Assembly: GCF_020734105.1 (NCBI RefSeq)
Contig: NZ_JAJAFR010000015.1
Span: 1 to 64,000 of the forward strand
From: Alkalihalobacillus deserti
Lineage (GTDB): Bacteria; Bacillota; Bacilli; Bacillales; Bacillaceae_D
Length of the DNA stretch: 64,000 nt
Direction: 5' to 3'
Shown here: positions 33,796 through 42,103 of the stretch, piece by piece
Position numbering within the stretch: the first letter of the stretch is position 1
Layout of the letters: every line of letters starts with the position of its first letter
Position numbers and translations under genes: made by a program
The notes under the pieces: model-generated
What the model was told of the DNA's origin: nothing
Database searches by the model: none
The model's input: the letters and a program-made list of their open reading frames with translations, nothing else

Positions 33796-34704
33796 TTATT
33801 CTAACCCTAAATGAGTTCTTAATTCAGACTGTACCCTTGCTACTTCTTCATCTGGAATTTGTAAGTAATAAACGCCATTCATCTTCGTTCCTGAACCTTT
33901 GATCTCCATTTGTTCGACTGAATGACGTGCACTTCTGTAATTCGATTGAATCTTCCACATGTCATCCAACGTCAAATCCGTTCGTACAGACTTCCCAACT
34001 TCATTTAATACATCTCCAGCTTTTGTAATCGAACTAATTTGAGCTCCCTCTTGAATAACCGCTTCAACAATTTCACGTTGGCGATTATTACGTCCAAAGT
34101 CTCCGCGAGGATCCTCATAACGCATGCGAGAGTAAGCAAGTGCCTCTTCTCCACTTAAGAATAGTTCCCCCTCTTTAAACGTAAAACCATTCTGGTGAAA
34201 TTCAAATGCATTGTTCACCGGCACACCGCCAAGAGCATCCACCAAGCCTTTAAATCCTTCCATATTAATACTGACGAAGTGATCAATCGGAATATCCAAA
34301 AAGTTCTCAACCGTATCCATCGTCATCTCCACACCACCGAAAGCATAGGCGTGATTAATCTTATCTTGTATGCCTCTTCCAATGATTTCAGTACGAGTAT
34401 CACGAGGAATACTAAGCATTTTGATCGATTCTTCTGCAGGGTTAACTGTCATGATAATAAGCGTATCAGAGCGACCAGAGTGATCATCTCCTCTGGAATC
34501 AACACCTGCTATTAAGAATGAAAGGGGCTGCCTATTATCGACATCCACTTCTTCTTTTCTTTTATCCGTTTCTCGCTCAAGCGGTTCATGTATTTCCTGA
34601 ACCGTATCCGTCACTGATTTATACAAATAAAAACCATAAGCTACAACTGCTAACAAAGCAACACCGAAAATAAGGCCTAGAGTAATAAGAATTTTTTTCT
34701 TCAT
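33796..34704 (-). CDS. LytR-CpsA-Psr (LCP) family glycopolymer ligase
   Basis: 302 aa, one N-terminal membrane segment (about 5-27) and an extracytoplasmic LCP domain (about 60-215). Family landmarks are GVDSRGDDHSGRSDTLIIMT, the SIPRDTR motif (Arg residues contact the polyprenyl pyrophosphate), KINHAYAFGG and RMRYEDPRGDFGRNNRQREI. LCP proteins transfer undecaprenyl-linked anionic polymers such as teichoic acid or capsule to peptidoglycan. Divergent from the tyrosine-kinase module of the polysaccharide locus, which suggests it anchors that polymer. Confidence 0.95.
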   Translation of the reverse strand: MKKKILITLGLIFGVALLAVVAYGFYLYKSVTDTVQEIHEPLERETDKRKEEVDVDNRQPLSFLIAGVDSRGDDHSGRSDTLIIMTVNPAEESIKMLSIPRDTRTEIIGRGIQDKINHAYAFGGVEMTMDTVENFLDIPIDHFVSINMEGFKGLVDALGGVPVNNAFEFHQNGFTFKEGELFLSGEEALAYSRMRYEDPRGDFGRNNRQREIVEAVIQEGAQISSITKAGDVLNEVGKSVRTDLTLDDMWKIQSNYRSARHSVEQMEIKGSGTKMNGVYYLQIPDEEVARVQSELRTHLGLE

Positions 34705-34830
34705 AATTGTACGCCTTTCTCTATTGAATTTAATGATTTCCAGAAAAATAGTATAGATTTACTTACGTCATTATAGTTAAATTGTTACTAGTGAGCAACA
34801 AAAATTTCAACAGCATACGACAATCTGTGA

Positions 34831-34836
34831 TATAAT
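34831..34836 (+). promoter_or_regulatory. Extended -10 promoter for the kinase module
   Basis: TGATATAAT gives a TGnTATAAT extended -10, 46 bases before the first gene. No good -35 at optimal spacing, which an extended -10 does not require. Confidence 0.5.
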
Positions 34837-34881
34837 CCTTTTTGTTGTCATGTTACTAATTTTAGGAGGTTTTCAATTAGA

Positions 34882-35574
34882 ATGGAAGAAACAATTAGTT
34901 TAAAAGATATCTTTCAAACGTTAAAAAGACGATTGAAGCTTATAGTCCTTATTCCTATTATTGCTGTTTTAGTCAGTGCGCTTGTTAGCTACTTTCTATT
35001 AACACCAATCTATCAGAGCTCTACGCAAATCCTAGTAAACCAAGCCAAACAAGATCAGGCTTTCAACCAAGCTGATATTCGTACAAACATTGAACTAATA
35101 AATACGTATAACGTAATTATTAAAAGTCCGATCATTTTGGAAAAGGTTATCAAAGAAGCTAATCTTACTGAATCAGTAAGTGAATTAAATAGTAAACTTA
35201 GTGTAGCAAGTCAAAATAACTCACAAGTGGTCAATATTACCGTTGAACATGAACAGCCAGCGATCGCTGCTAAAATTGCCAATACAGTCGCGTCCGTGTT
35301 TCAACGTGAAATTGTCTCAATTATGAATGTAGATAATGTTAGTGTTTTATCACAAGCACAAGTAAGTGATTCACCATCTCCGATTAAACCAAATCCCACA
35401 TTAAATATGGCGATTGCTTTTGTCGTTGGTTTAATGACAGCTGTTGGACTTGCTTTCTTATTGGAATATTTAGATACAACCATGAAAACAGAAAAAGACA
35501 TTGAAGATATTTTAGAACTACCTATTTTAGGCGTCGTTGCAACGATGGAAACTAATGAAGGAAAGAAAAAGTAG
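34882..35574 (+). CDS. Polysaccharide chain-length/kinase-modulator protein (Wzz domain, YveK-like)
   Basis: 230 aa with two membrane segments (about 20-42 and 175-195) bracketing an extracellular Wzz domain; PSPIKPNPTLNMAIAFVVGL is the typical proline-rich approach to the second segment. It works with the tyrosine kinase encoded next, as the transmembrane activator of a two-piece BY-kinase (EpsA/YwqC-type), and controls polymer length and export. The gap of 17 bases to the kinase gene and shared orientation indicate one operon with 35592 and 36333. Confidence 0.93.
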   Translation: MEETISLKDIFQTLKRRLKLIVLIPIIAVLVSALVSYFLLTPIYQSSTQILVNQAKQDQAFNQADIRTNIELINTYNVIIKSPIILEKVIKEANLTESVSELNSKLSVASQNNSQVVNITVEHEQPAIAAKIANTVASVFQREIVSIMNVDNVSVLSQAQVSDSPSPIKPNPTLNMAIAFVVGLMTAVGLAFLLEYLDTTMKTEKDIEDILELPILGVVATMETNEGKKK

Positions 35575-35591
35575 AAGGAGTGAGGGAGAAC

Positions 35592-36287
35592 GTGTCTCGT
35601 AGACAAAAGCAACCTAAAGGAAATAACCAACGAAGCCTGATTGCTGATACAAGCAAGAGTTCACCGATTACGGAACAATATCGAACGATTCGAACGAATA
35701 TTGAATTCTCTGCGATTGATCACGAAATTAAAACGATTGTCGTGACATCTGCAGGGCCAGGAGAGGGGAAATCAACAACGGCTGCCAACCTCGCTATTGT
35801 CATGGCCCAAAATGGAATGTCTGTTTTATTAATTGATGCAGATTTGAGAAAACCAACGGCTCATTATACGTTTGGTGTTCCAAATATGAGTGGATTAACG
35901 AATGTTCTAACGAAACAGGGACTATTAGAAGACACGGTCATACAAACAAAAGTAGAACACCTGAAACTATTACCGTGCGGTCCAATCCCACCAAATCCTG
36001 CTGAATTACTTAACTCAAACATGATGAATTTGCTTTTAGAAGAGGCTCAAGTATTATTTGACGCCATTATTATTGATACTCCACCAGTCATGGCCGTAAC
36101 AGACGCGCAAATTCTTGCGAGTAAATGTGATGGAACTGTTCTTGTTTTATCGAGCGGGAAAACGGAACGGGAAGCAGTTATAAAGGCAAAAGAACAATTA
36201 ACAAAGGTGAAGGCAAGAATTTTGGGAGCGGTATTAAACAATAAGGAAATGGATTCTGGTCATTATTACTATTATGCGAATAACTAA
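35592..36287 (+). CDS. Bacterial tyrosine kinase (CpsD/CapB/EpsB family)
   Basis: About 231 aa. GTG 35592 is preferred (GGGAG just upstream); GTG 35580 overlaps AAGGAG of the same site. ATPase motifs are Walker A GPGEGKSTTAANLA (about residue 52), Walker A' LLIDADLRKP and Walker B AIIIDTPPVMAVTDA. The C-terminus carries a tyrosine cluster (HYYYYANN) for autophosphorylation. Cytosolic; activated by the membrane modulator encoded upstream and reversed by the PHP phosphatase downstream. It regulates polymerisation and export of the polysaccharide. Confidence 0.95.
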   Translation: MSRRQKQPKGNNQRSLIADTSKSSPITEQYRTIRTNIEFSAIDHEIKTIVVTSAGPGEGKSTTAANLAIVMAQNGMSVLLIDADLRKPTAHYTFGVPNMSGLTNVLTKQGLLEDTVIQTKVEHLKLLPCGPIPPNPAELLNSNMMNLLLEEAQVLFDAIIIDTPPVMAVTDAQILASKCDGTVLVLSSGKTEREAVIKAKEQLTKVKARILGAVLNNKEMDSGHYYYYANN

Positions 36288-36332
36288 AATAATTATAATT
36301 GACTAGATTATAAGGAGAGGGGATAGCGAACT

Positions 36333-37103
36333 ATGATAGATATACATTGTCATATTTTGCCGGGCGTAGATGATGGCCCTAAGACTCTAGCAGAAAGTTT
36401 AGAGTTAGCGAGACAAGCTGAAGCTGAAGGCATTACAACGATCATTGCAACACCGCACCATCAACACCCCTCTTTTGAAAATAGTGGACCTTCAGTTTTA
36501 AGGCAGGTAGAAGAGTTTAATCAAGCATTACAAGAAGCTGATATAAACATACATGTGAATCCATCCCAAGAAATTAGACTACACGGTGAAATGATTCAGC
36601 ACATCGACTTAGGCGATGTGCTACCGATGACACCAGAGAGTTCTTATTTATTGATTGAATTTCCGACTAATAGTATTCCTCGTTATGCAACCAGGTTGTT
36701 TTATGATTTGCAGTTGAAAGGATATACACCGATTATTGCTCATCCGGAACGGAACAAGGTATTTGCTGAGAGGCCTGAGGTTTTGTATGAGATGGTGGCA
36801 AATGGAGCATTAACGCAAGTGACTACATCTAGTTTGACAGGGCATTTAGGGAAGAATGTGAAGAAGTTTACAGAGCTGTTGATTGAGGCGAATTTAACGC
36901 ACTTTCTAGCATCGGATGCGCATAATCTTGGAGAACGGCCTTTTCGATTTCAGGAAGGTTATTCGGTGCTTGAAGATGTTTTTGGGATGGATATGGTTTA
37001 TCAGTTTAAAGAAAATGCTGAATTACTATTGAATAATAATCATGTGCACATGCTGCCACCTGAACCGGTGAAGAAACGGAAAAAGCTATTTAGTTTCTTT
37101 TAG
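36333..37103 (+). CDS. PHP-type protein-tyrosine phosphatase (CpsB/CapC/YwqE)
   Basis: 256-aa manganese-dependent PHP-fold phosphatase. Metal ligands are in IDIHCHILPGVDDGP at the N-terminus, ATPHHQHPSF, AHPERNKVFA and LASDAHNLGERPF. It dephosphorylates the tyrosine kinase. ATG start behind GGAGAGGGG. Codon choice becomes notably G-rich in third positions from about 36700 to the end, compared with the first half. The operon ends with a terminator at 37154. Confidence 0.95.
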   Translation: MIDIHCHILPGVDDGPKTLAESLELARQAEAEGITTIIATPHHQHPSFENSGPSVLRQVEEFNQALQEADINIHVNPSQEIRLHGEMIQHIDLGDVLPMTPESSYLLIEFPTNSIPRYATRLFYDLQLKGYTPIIAHPERNKVFAERPEVLYEMVANGALTQVTTSSLTGHLGKNVKKFTELLIEANLTHFLASDAHNLGERPFRFQEGYSVLEDVFGMDMVYQFKENAELLLNNNHVHMLPPEPVKKRKKLFSFF

Positions 37104-37153
37104 AGTGTGTCTAGGTTTAGTGTTTTGCCTTTTGGGGCTTCAGCGAAGAAGTA

Positions 37154-37186
37154 ACACCCTATTCTTTAAAAGTGAGGGTGTTTTTA
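37154..37186 (+). terminator. Terminator of the kinase-phosphatase operon
   Basis: ACACCCT (37154-37160) pairs with AGGGTGT (37175-37181), then TTTTTA. Confidence 0.85.
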
Positions 37187-37189
37187 CAT

Positions 37190-37582
37190 GGAGTAGAACA
37201 GTCAATTCCTGACTCTTTTCTGAGTCAATACTCACAAGGCTTTCTTATTGACTTTTGCGAAAGATGTCGAATGATGTGGCACGCTATTTGTTGAATTTTG
37301 TAGGAACACCTATTAAACTAGTAAAGTGCCAAAATAGATCTTTATTAGCATGAGATCTTATTCCACAAAGGAATATGTAAATTTCGGAAACCTAAATTTT
37401 GATAAAGATTTTTGCTTGACCTGTGTTATTATAGACGAGTTAAGAGATAACTGTCGTTTTTTGATGGAAAGCGCAAAAGGTCTTTAGTCCTGTTTATAGA
37501 GTTGGCGTAACTAAAGGATATTGAATGTCAAACAAGGGTTTAGGGAAATTCTTGTCCCTTTTAATGTAAAGGAATGTTAAAT
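37190..37582 (+). promoter_or_regulatory. Long structured leader before a 47-aa ORF
   Basis: About 390 bases without a gene. CTTTAGT and ACTAAAG (about 37482-37520) form a hairpin around GGCGTA, and ACAAGG/CCCTTG-type pairing occurs at about 37533-37558. AT-rich promoter-like sequence with TTATTATAG lies near 37427. A riboswitch-like leader is possible but no known class fits. Confidence 0.35.
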
Positions 37583-37726
37583 ATGAAAGAGTTAGACCAA
37601 ATGCCTAAATCAATCGTAAAAGCACTAAGGTATATAAAACAAGATGCACCGAAGGACAAGCTCGATGTCATTCACCAGCTTTTACAGCAAGCAATAGCGC
37701 AAAGGAAGCTAGAAGAAACTCGTTAA
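37583..37726 (+). CDS. Small hypothetical protein (47 aa)
   Basis: ATG 37583 with AAAGGAA nine bases upstream, TAA at 37724-37726. The peptide starts MKELDQMPKSIVKALRYIK and is predicted as two amphipathic helices with a basic C-terminus; no membrane segment. A hairpin TGCCTCC/GGAGGCA follows closely (about 37754-37778), consistent with its own transcript. It sits between the tyrosine-kinase operon and galU, so it might be a small regulator of the locus; family not recognised. Confidence 0.55.
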   Translation: MKELDQMPKSIVKALRYIKQDAPKDKLDVIHQLLQQAIAQRKLEETR

Positions 37727-37888
37727 GAAAAGTGAAGAGCTTTTGGCAATGCCTCCTTGCCCTTATCGATGGAGGCACTCGATTACGCTGTGGGTTCGAC
37801 TGAACCTTAGACGCATTTTGTCGTCAGTGGTGTGATGTGAGGAGGGGTTGGATGCCTCTTTTTTTAAATAAACAAAAGAAACAACTTA

Positions 37889-37945
37889 GAACCTTAAGCT
37901 ATCGGTCTTACCTTAATTAAAAAAGATTAGTAGCTTAAGGTTTTA
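37889..37945 (+). promoter_or_regulatory. Long-stem inverted repeat in galU leader
   Basis: AACCTTAAGCTA and TAGCTTAAGGTT form a perfect 12-bp stem with a 29-base loop, followed by TTAATAA. It lies 45 bases before the galU start and could be an attenuator or operator. Confidence 0.5.
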
Positions 37946-37987
37946 ATAATAGATAAAGACATATAAGAATTCACTGGAGGTTTCACC

Positions 37988-38875
37988 GTGTATAGAAAAG
38001 TACGTAAAGCGATTATCCCAGCAGCGGGATTAGGAACTAGATTCCTCCCGGCAACCAAAGCGATGCCAAAAGAAATGCTACCAATTGTTGATAAACCAAC
38101 CATACAATATATTATCGAAGAGGCGATTGCTGCAGGAATTGAAGATATCATTATTGTCACTGGTAAAGGAAAACGTGCAATTGAGGATCATTTTGATCAT
38201 GCGTTTGAATTAGAGCAAAATCTAATTGAAAAAGAAAAATTCGCCCTTCTTGATAAAGTACAAGCTGCTTCAAAAGTTGATATTCATTATATTCGTCAGA
38301 AAGAGCCTAAGGGATTAGGTCATGCCGTTTGGTGTGCACGTAAGTTTATCGGGGATGAACCGTTTGCCGTTTTACTTGGTGATGATATTGTGGAGGCAAG
38401 TACACCTTGTACGAAGCAATTAATTGATGTTTACAATGAAACTGGCTCTTCTGTTATAGGAGTTCAAACCGTAGCAGACGATCAAACACATCGGTATGGG
38501 ATTGTTGATCCAATTTCACAAGATGGTAGAACGTATCAAGTGAGTAACTTTGTTGAGAAGCCAGCACAAGGCACAGCTCCTTCTAACTTAGCAATCATGG
38601 GCCGTTACTTATTAACACCTGAAATCTTTGGGTTGTTAGAAAACCAAGAAACGGGTGCAGGTGGAGAAATTCAGTTAACAGATGCGATTCAAAAGTTAAA
38701 TGAAATACAGTCTGTTTATGCTTATGATTTTGAAGGGGAACGTTTTGATGTTGGGGAGAAGTTAGGTTTTGTGTTGACGACGTTAAAGTTTGCTTTGAAA
38801 AATGAAGAGTTAAGAGAGCCGTTGTTAAGTGAAATAGAAGAGCTTCTTAATAAGAATAAGATTGTGTTGAAATAG
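37988..38875 (+). CDS. galU: UTP-glucose-1-phosphate uridylyltransferase
   Basis: 295 aa from GTG 37988 (TGGAGG eight bases upstream). It makes UDP-glucose from UTP and glucose-1-phosphate. Landmarks: [20 protein letters not shown] at the N-terminus (nucleotide-binding loop), [17 protein letters not shown] and [12 protein letters not shown]. It is a GtaB/YtdA-type enzyme. UDP-glucose feeds the UDP-glucose dehydrogenase at 59234 and other sugar nucleotides of the locus. It has its own leader and terminator, so it is transcribed separately. Confidence 0.96.
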   Translation: MYRKVRKAIIPAAGLGTRFLPATKAMPKEMLPIVDKPTIQYIIEEAIAAGIEDIIIVTGKGKRAIEDHFDHAFELEQNLIEKEKFALLDKVQAASKVDIHYIRQKEPKGLGHAVWCARKFIGDEPFAVLLGDDIVEASTPCTKQLIDVYNETGSSVIGVQTVADDQTHRYGIVDPISQDGRTYQVSNFVEKPAQGTAPSNLAIMGRYLLTPEIFGLLENQETGAGGEIQLTDAIQKLNEIQSVYAYDFEGERFDVGEKLGFVLTTLKFALKNEELREPLLSEIEELLNKNKIVLK

Positions 38876-38887
38876 TGCTTTATTTAA

Positions 38888-38920
38888 AAGAAGGGATTTG
38901 ATATCCCTTCTTGGTTGGTT
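38888..38920 (+). terminator. Terminator of galU
   Basis: AAGAAGGGAT (38888-38897) pairs with ATCCCTTCTT (38903-38912). Confidence 0.85.
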
Positions 38921-38979
38921 TTAATACCTTTAAAAGATTTATGAAAGATTTTCGAAGAAGGGCAATGGCTCCGCACGTT

Positions 38980-39093
38980 GCGCGCCTGTTATGAGAAACC
39001 CACTCATAACAGGCTTAAAAGAAAGCAACGGCTACACTCATTGCTTCAAGGCAACTAAAAAGGTGTAAACCGACCTTTTTTAGTTACCTTAGA
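38980..39093. repeat. Intergenic palindromic repeats before epsC-like gene
   Basis: A perfect GCCTGTTATGAG/CTCATAACAGGC hairpin is at about 38984-39014, and AACTAAAAAGG/CCTTTTTTAGTT at about 39055-39088. Motifs between them (GAAAGCAACGGCTACACTCA) recall the elements at 20915-21103. Confidence 0.5.
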
Positions 39094-39107
39094 AAGGGGA
39101 ACAATTT

Positions 39108-40928
39108 ATGTCATATCGCAAACGTATAGCTGCTCTTGTTACAGTTGATTCGCTTATTGTGTTAACGGCCATTTTTATTAGTCATTTTTTATTAATCCCT
39201 TTAGCAAATCCTTTTACTATTGTCTTACTTGTTAGTGCTATCACTTTGTTAGTTAGTCATCATTTTTTTGCTTATAAATATCACCTCTATAAAAAGGTTT
39301 GGCAATATGCGAGCATTTCTGAACTAACGGGAATCTTCAAAGCTGTTACGTTTTCGGTTGCGGTAGCAGGTGCCGTTCAGCTGATTTTCTTTCAAGAGAT
39401 TGCCTTACGAACATTAGCGATCACTTGGATGATGCACATTCTTTTTATTGGTGGTTCACGTTTTTCATGGAGACTTTATAGAGATTATTACATCAAACCA
39501 GCATTATACAAAAAAAATACGCTGATTATCGGTGCTGGAGCAGGTGGAACAATGGTTGCTAGACAACTCCAACAAAGTCAAGAATCTGAATTAAGTCCAG
39601 TTGCCTTTGTGGATGATGATTTCACAAAACAACATTTAGAATTACTAAACCTGCCAGTTGTTGGTGGGATAGAAGAAATAGAGGTAACCGTTAAAAAGTT
39701 AGAAATTGAGCAGATCATTATAGCAATCCCTTCCCTTTCTAGAAAAGAGCTAAACACAATTTTTCAAGAATGTTCAAAAACAAAAGCAAAAACACAAATC
39801 CTCCCTAGTATTGAGGATATTATGTCAGGGAAAGTATCGGTTACTCAGTTTCAAGATGTAGAAGTAGAAGACTTACTCGGACGAGATCCAGTCGAGCTCG
39901 ACATTGATGGAATTGCAGAGTATATCAAAGGCAAAACCGTGCTTGTTACCGGTGCTGGTGGATCAATTGGTTCGGAAATTTGTCGTCAAATTTCTATTTT
40001 TTCTCCGAAAGAGCTTGTTTTACTTGGACATGGGGAGAATAGCATTTATTCGATTGAGATGGAGTTGAGACGAACGGCACCAGAGTTGAATATATCGACT
40101 GAGATTGCCGATGTTCAGGATCGAGAGAAGATGTTATCGATTATGACTAATCGCAAGCCGCATGTTGTCTTTCATGCAGCTGCTCATAAACACGTGCCTT
40201 TAATGGAGCGTAATCCAGAAGAAGCTGTTAAGAATAATGTGATTGGAACGAAGAATGTGGCTGAAGCTGCGGATGCAGCGAAGGTCAATACCTTTGTGAT
40301 GGTTTCGACAGATAAGGCGGTTAACCCTACAAGTGTAATGGGGGCAACGAAGCGGATTGCTGAGATGGTTGTACAGCATATGGATATGGTTAGCGATACT
40401 AGATTTGTGGCAGTAAGATTTGGGAATGTGCTTGGAAGTCGTGGTAGTGTGATTCCGCTCTTTAAGCAGCAGATTCAAAATGGTGGGCCTGTGACGGTTA
40501 CGCATCCGGATATGGTTCGTTACTTTATGACGATTCCGGAAGCTTCAAGACTTGTGTTGCAAGCGGGGGCGCTTGCTGAAGGTGGAGAGGTATTTGTGCT
40601 TGATATGGGGGAGCCGGTTAAGATTGTGGATTTGGCGAGAAACCTTATTAAGTTGTCTGGTTATACGGAGGATGAGATTCCGATTCGTTTTACGGGGATG
40701 AGACCTGGGGAGAAGATGTTTGAGGAGTTGCTTGGGGAGGATGAAGTGCATAATGAGCAGGTTTATCCGAAGATTTACCGGGGGAAGACGCCGGAGGTTA
40801 ATATTAATGTGACTTATGAGTTGGTCGAGCGTTTTGGTGGACAGGATCGGGAAGCGCTTCGGCAGGAGTTGTTGGATATTGCTAATTTTCGGGTTGGTGG
40901 GTTGAGGGTTTTGAGTGGGGTTAAATAG
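39108..40928 (+). CDS. Membrane UDP-sugar 4,6-dehydratase (EpsC/PglF/CapD family)
   Basis: 606 aa. N-terminal region with about four membrane segments (1-115), a first Rossmann-like domain with IGAGAGGTMVARQL (about 140-260) and a C-terminal short-chain dehydratase domain (about 280-560) with TGAGGSIGSEICRQI (NAD binding), FHAAAHKHVPLME, and catalytic-type KAVNPTSVMGATKRIAE. Length and layout match PglF and B. subtilis EpsC, which convert UDP-GlcNAc to the 4-keto-6-deoxy sugar that starts bacillosamine synthesis. The aminotransferase at 42104 and transferase at 43457 would take the next steps. G-rich codon use increases sharply after about 40030. Confidence 0.92.
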   Translation: MSYRKRIAALVTVDSLIVLTAIFISHFLLIPLANPFTIVLLVSAITLLVSHHFFAYKYHLYKKVWQYASISELTGIFKAVTFSVAVAGAVQLIFFQEIALRTLAITWMMHILFIGGSRFSWRLYRDYYIKPALYKKNTLIIGAGAGGTMVARQLQQSQESELSPVAFVDDDFTKQHLELLNLPVVGGIEEIEVTVKKLEIEQIIIAIPSLSRKELNTIFQECSKTKAKTQILPSIEDIMSGKVSVTQFQDVEVEDLLGRDPVELDIDGIAEYIKGKTVLVTGAGGSIGSEICRQISIFSPKELVLLGHGENSIYSIEMELRRTAPELNISTEIADVQDREKMLSIMTNRKPHVVFHAAAHKHVPLMERNPEEAVKNNVIGTKNVAEAADAAKVNTFVMVSTDKAVNPTSVMGATKRIAEMVVQHMDMVSDTRFVAVRFGNVLGSRGSVIPLFKQQIQNGGPVTVTHPDMVRYFMTIPEASRLVLQAGALAEGGEVFVLDMGEPVKIVDLARNLIKLSGYTEDEIPIRFTGMRPGEKMFEELLGEDEVHNEQVYPKIYRGKTPEVNINVTYELVERFGGQDREALRQELLDIANFRVGGLRVLSGVK

Positions 40929-40982
40929 AGTAGTGGGCAATTTTTGTTAAAGTATATTTGATTTTGAGATGGCTTAAGGTAA

Positions 40983-41015
40983 AAGAAGGAAAGATACGTG
41001 ATTTCCTTCTTTTTA
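40983..41015 (+). terminator. Terminator of the dehydratase gene
   Basis: AGAAGGAAA pairs with TTTCCTTCT around GATACGTGA, followed by TTTTTA. Confidence 0.85.
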
Positions 41016-41149
41016 TATGTCTGGGGTTAACAAAGAATACAGATTGTTGTTTCATATAGGTTAAAAAGTACAGGTGAAAATGGGCTACATCATTACAACT
41101 AAGAACCGTCAGTTTGCTAAGGCCCTTAATCTACTTTTAAAGGTGGTTA

Positions 41150-41536
41150 TTGGCAATGGACAGACTTACTATTATTAAGTACACTGACATCTTAAGTAAA
41201 AGACTTAGTGATAAAGGTCTTACTTTAATTGAAGTTTTGTTGGTTGTTCTCATCTTGGGAATACTTGCTGCAATTGTTGTTCCAACATTTTTCGGGTTGG
41301 TTGAAAAAGCGGAGCAGGATGTTTGTGATGTGAATGTGATCCAGCTGGAAAGAATGTACGAATCTTATCTGGTTTTGGAGAATATTGACCATTCAGATGT
41401 TGTTTTTACTCAATATTTGCTGGATTATGGTGAAAATATATGTGATGATTGTGATCTATCCTATGTTGATGGGAAAGTTATATGTAATGTGCAGTCAAGT
41501 GATGAAGATGAAGATGAAGGGGTTCCGTTTTTTTGA
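41150..41536 (+). CDS. Orphan type IV prepilin-like protein
   Basis: 128 aa. After a 22-residue basic leader it has the class III prepilin motif KGLTLIEVLLVVLILGILAA, with Gly just before the cleavage site and Glu at +5, then a soluble domain with four cysteines (VCDVN, ICDDCDL, VICN) and a very acidic end (DEDEDEG). The ComGC-type helix and cysteines suggest a competence-pseudopilus-like fibre subunit, but no peptidase or ATPase is nearby. It stands alone between two polysaccharide units, flanked by a terminator and a long AT-rich gap. Confidence 0.85.
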   Translation: MAMDRLTIIKYTDILSKRLSDKGLTLIEVLLVVLILGILAAIVVPTFFGLVEKAEQDVCDVNVIQLERMYESYLVLENIDHSDVVFTQYLLDYGENICDDCDLSYVDGKVICNVQSSDEDEDEGVPFF

Positions 41537-42103
41537 TTGATGATGTTTATTTTAGGTGAATGATTGAATGGGGAGTGGGGAAGTCAGAATGGTGAGTAGA
41601 TGACCACTATATGTTGTGTGATTTTTAGTGGAAAATCAATAAAAGATACAATATATGGATTGTATCTAATGTACATACTTGCCTTGGGGTCACTATGGAG
41701 TAGATAAAAAGGTCATTTGTAAAAATATAGGTGCTAAAAACGTTGATTTGACGGGCTTTTTGAGTGTGAATATTCTGAAAGTTGATTGAATGTACATTAG
41801 GAACTGACTATCGTGAATAGATGACATGCTGAAAGCCTTGTGGGATAAGGGTTTTAGACGTTTTTAGTGAGAATTATAGATTGATTGAATGGTATATATA
41901 ATAGGAAGAAACTCGGTTAAGGTTGGTTTTGAAGTGAATATCTATTTCGTATTTGTTAGGTAGATTGAATAGATATTACGAGGTGGGTATTGATAATAGA
42001 TGGGTTTGGTAGGTTAGTAGTTAGTTGGAAAGTCTTCTAGTTAAGTACTAAGTTACTAAATGTATATGAAACCTAATCTTTCGATAAAGTGAGGAAAACT
42101 AAG
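41537..42103. other. AT-rich gap with recurrent GATTGAAT and GTAGAT motifs
   Basis: About 565 bases without a gene, presumably containing the promoter of the long operon. GATTGAAT occurs near 41564, 41785, 41884 and 41962; GA(G/A)TAGATGAC occurs near 41595 and 41816. ATACAATATATGGATTGTAT at about 41647-41666 is a near-palindrome. TATATATAATAGG at about 41894 is a -10-like sequence. Confidence 0.45.

Noticed and set aside
37440-37560. Second c-di-GMP riboswitch
   Set aside because: GCGCAAAAGG superficially recalls the GEMM core, but the GAAA-capped first stem and the receptor hairpin are missing.
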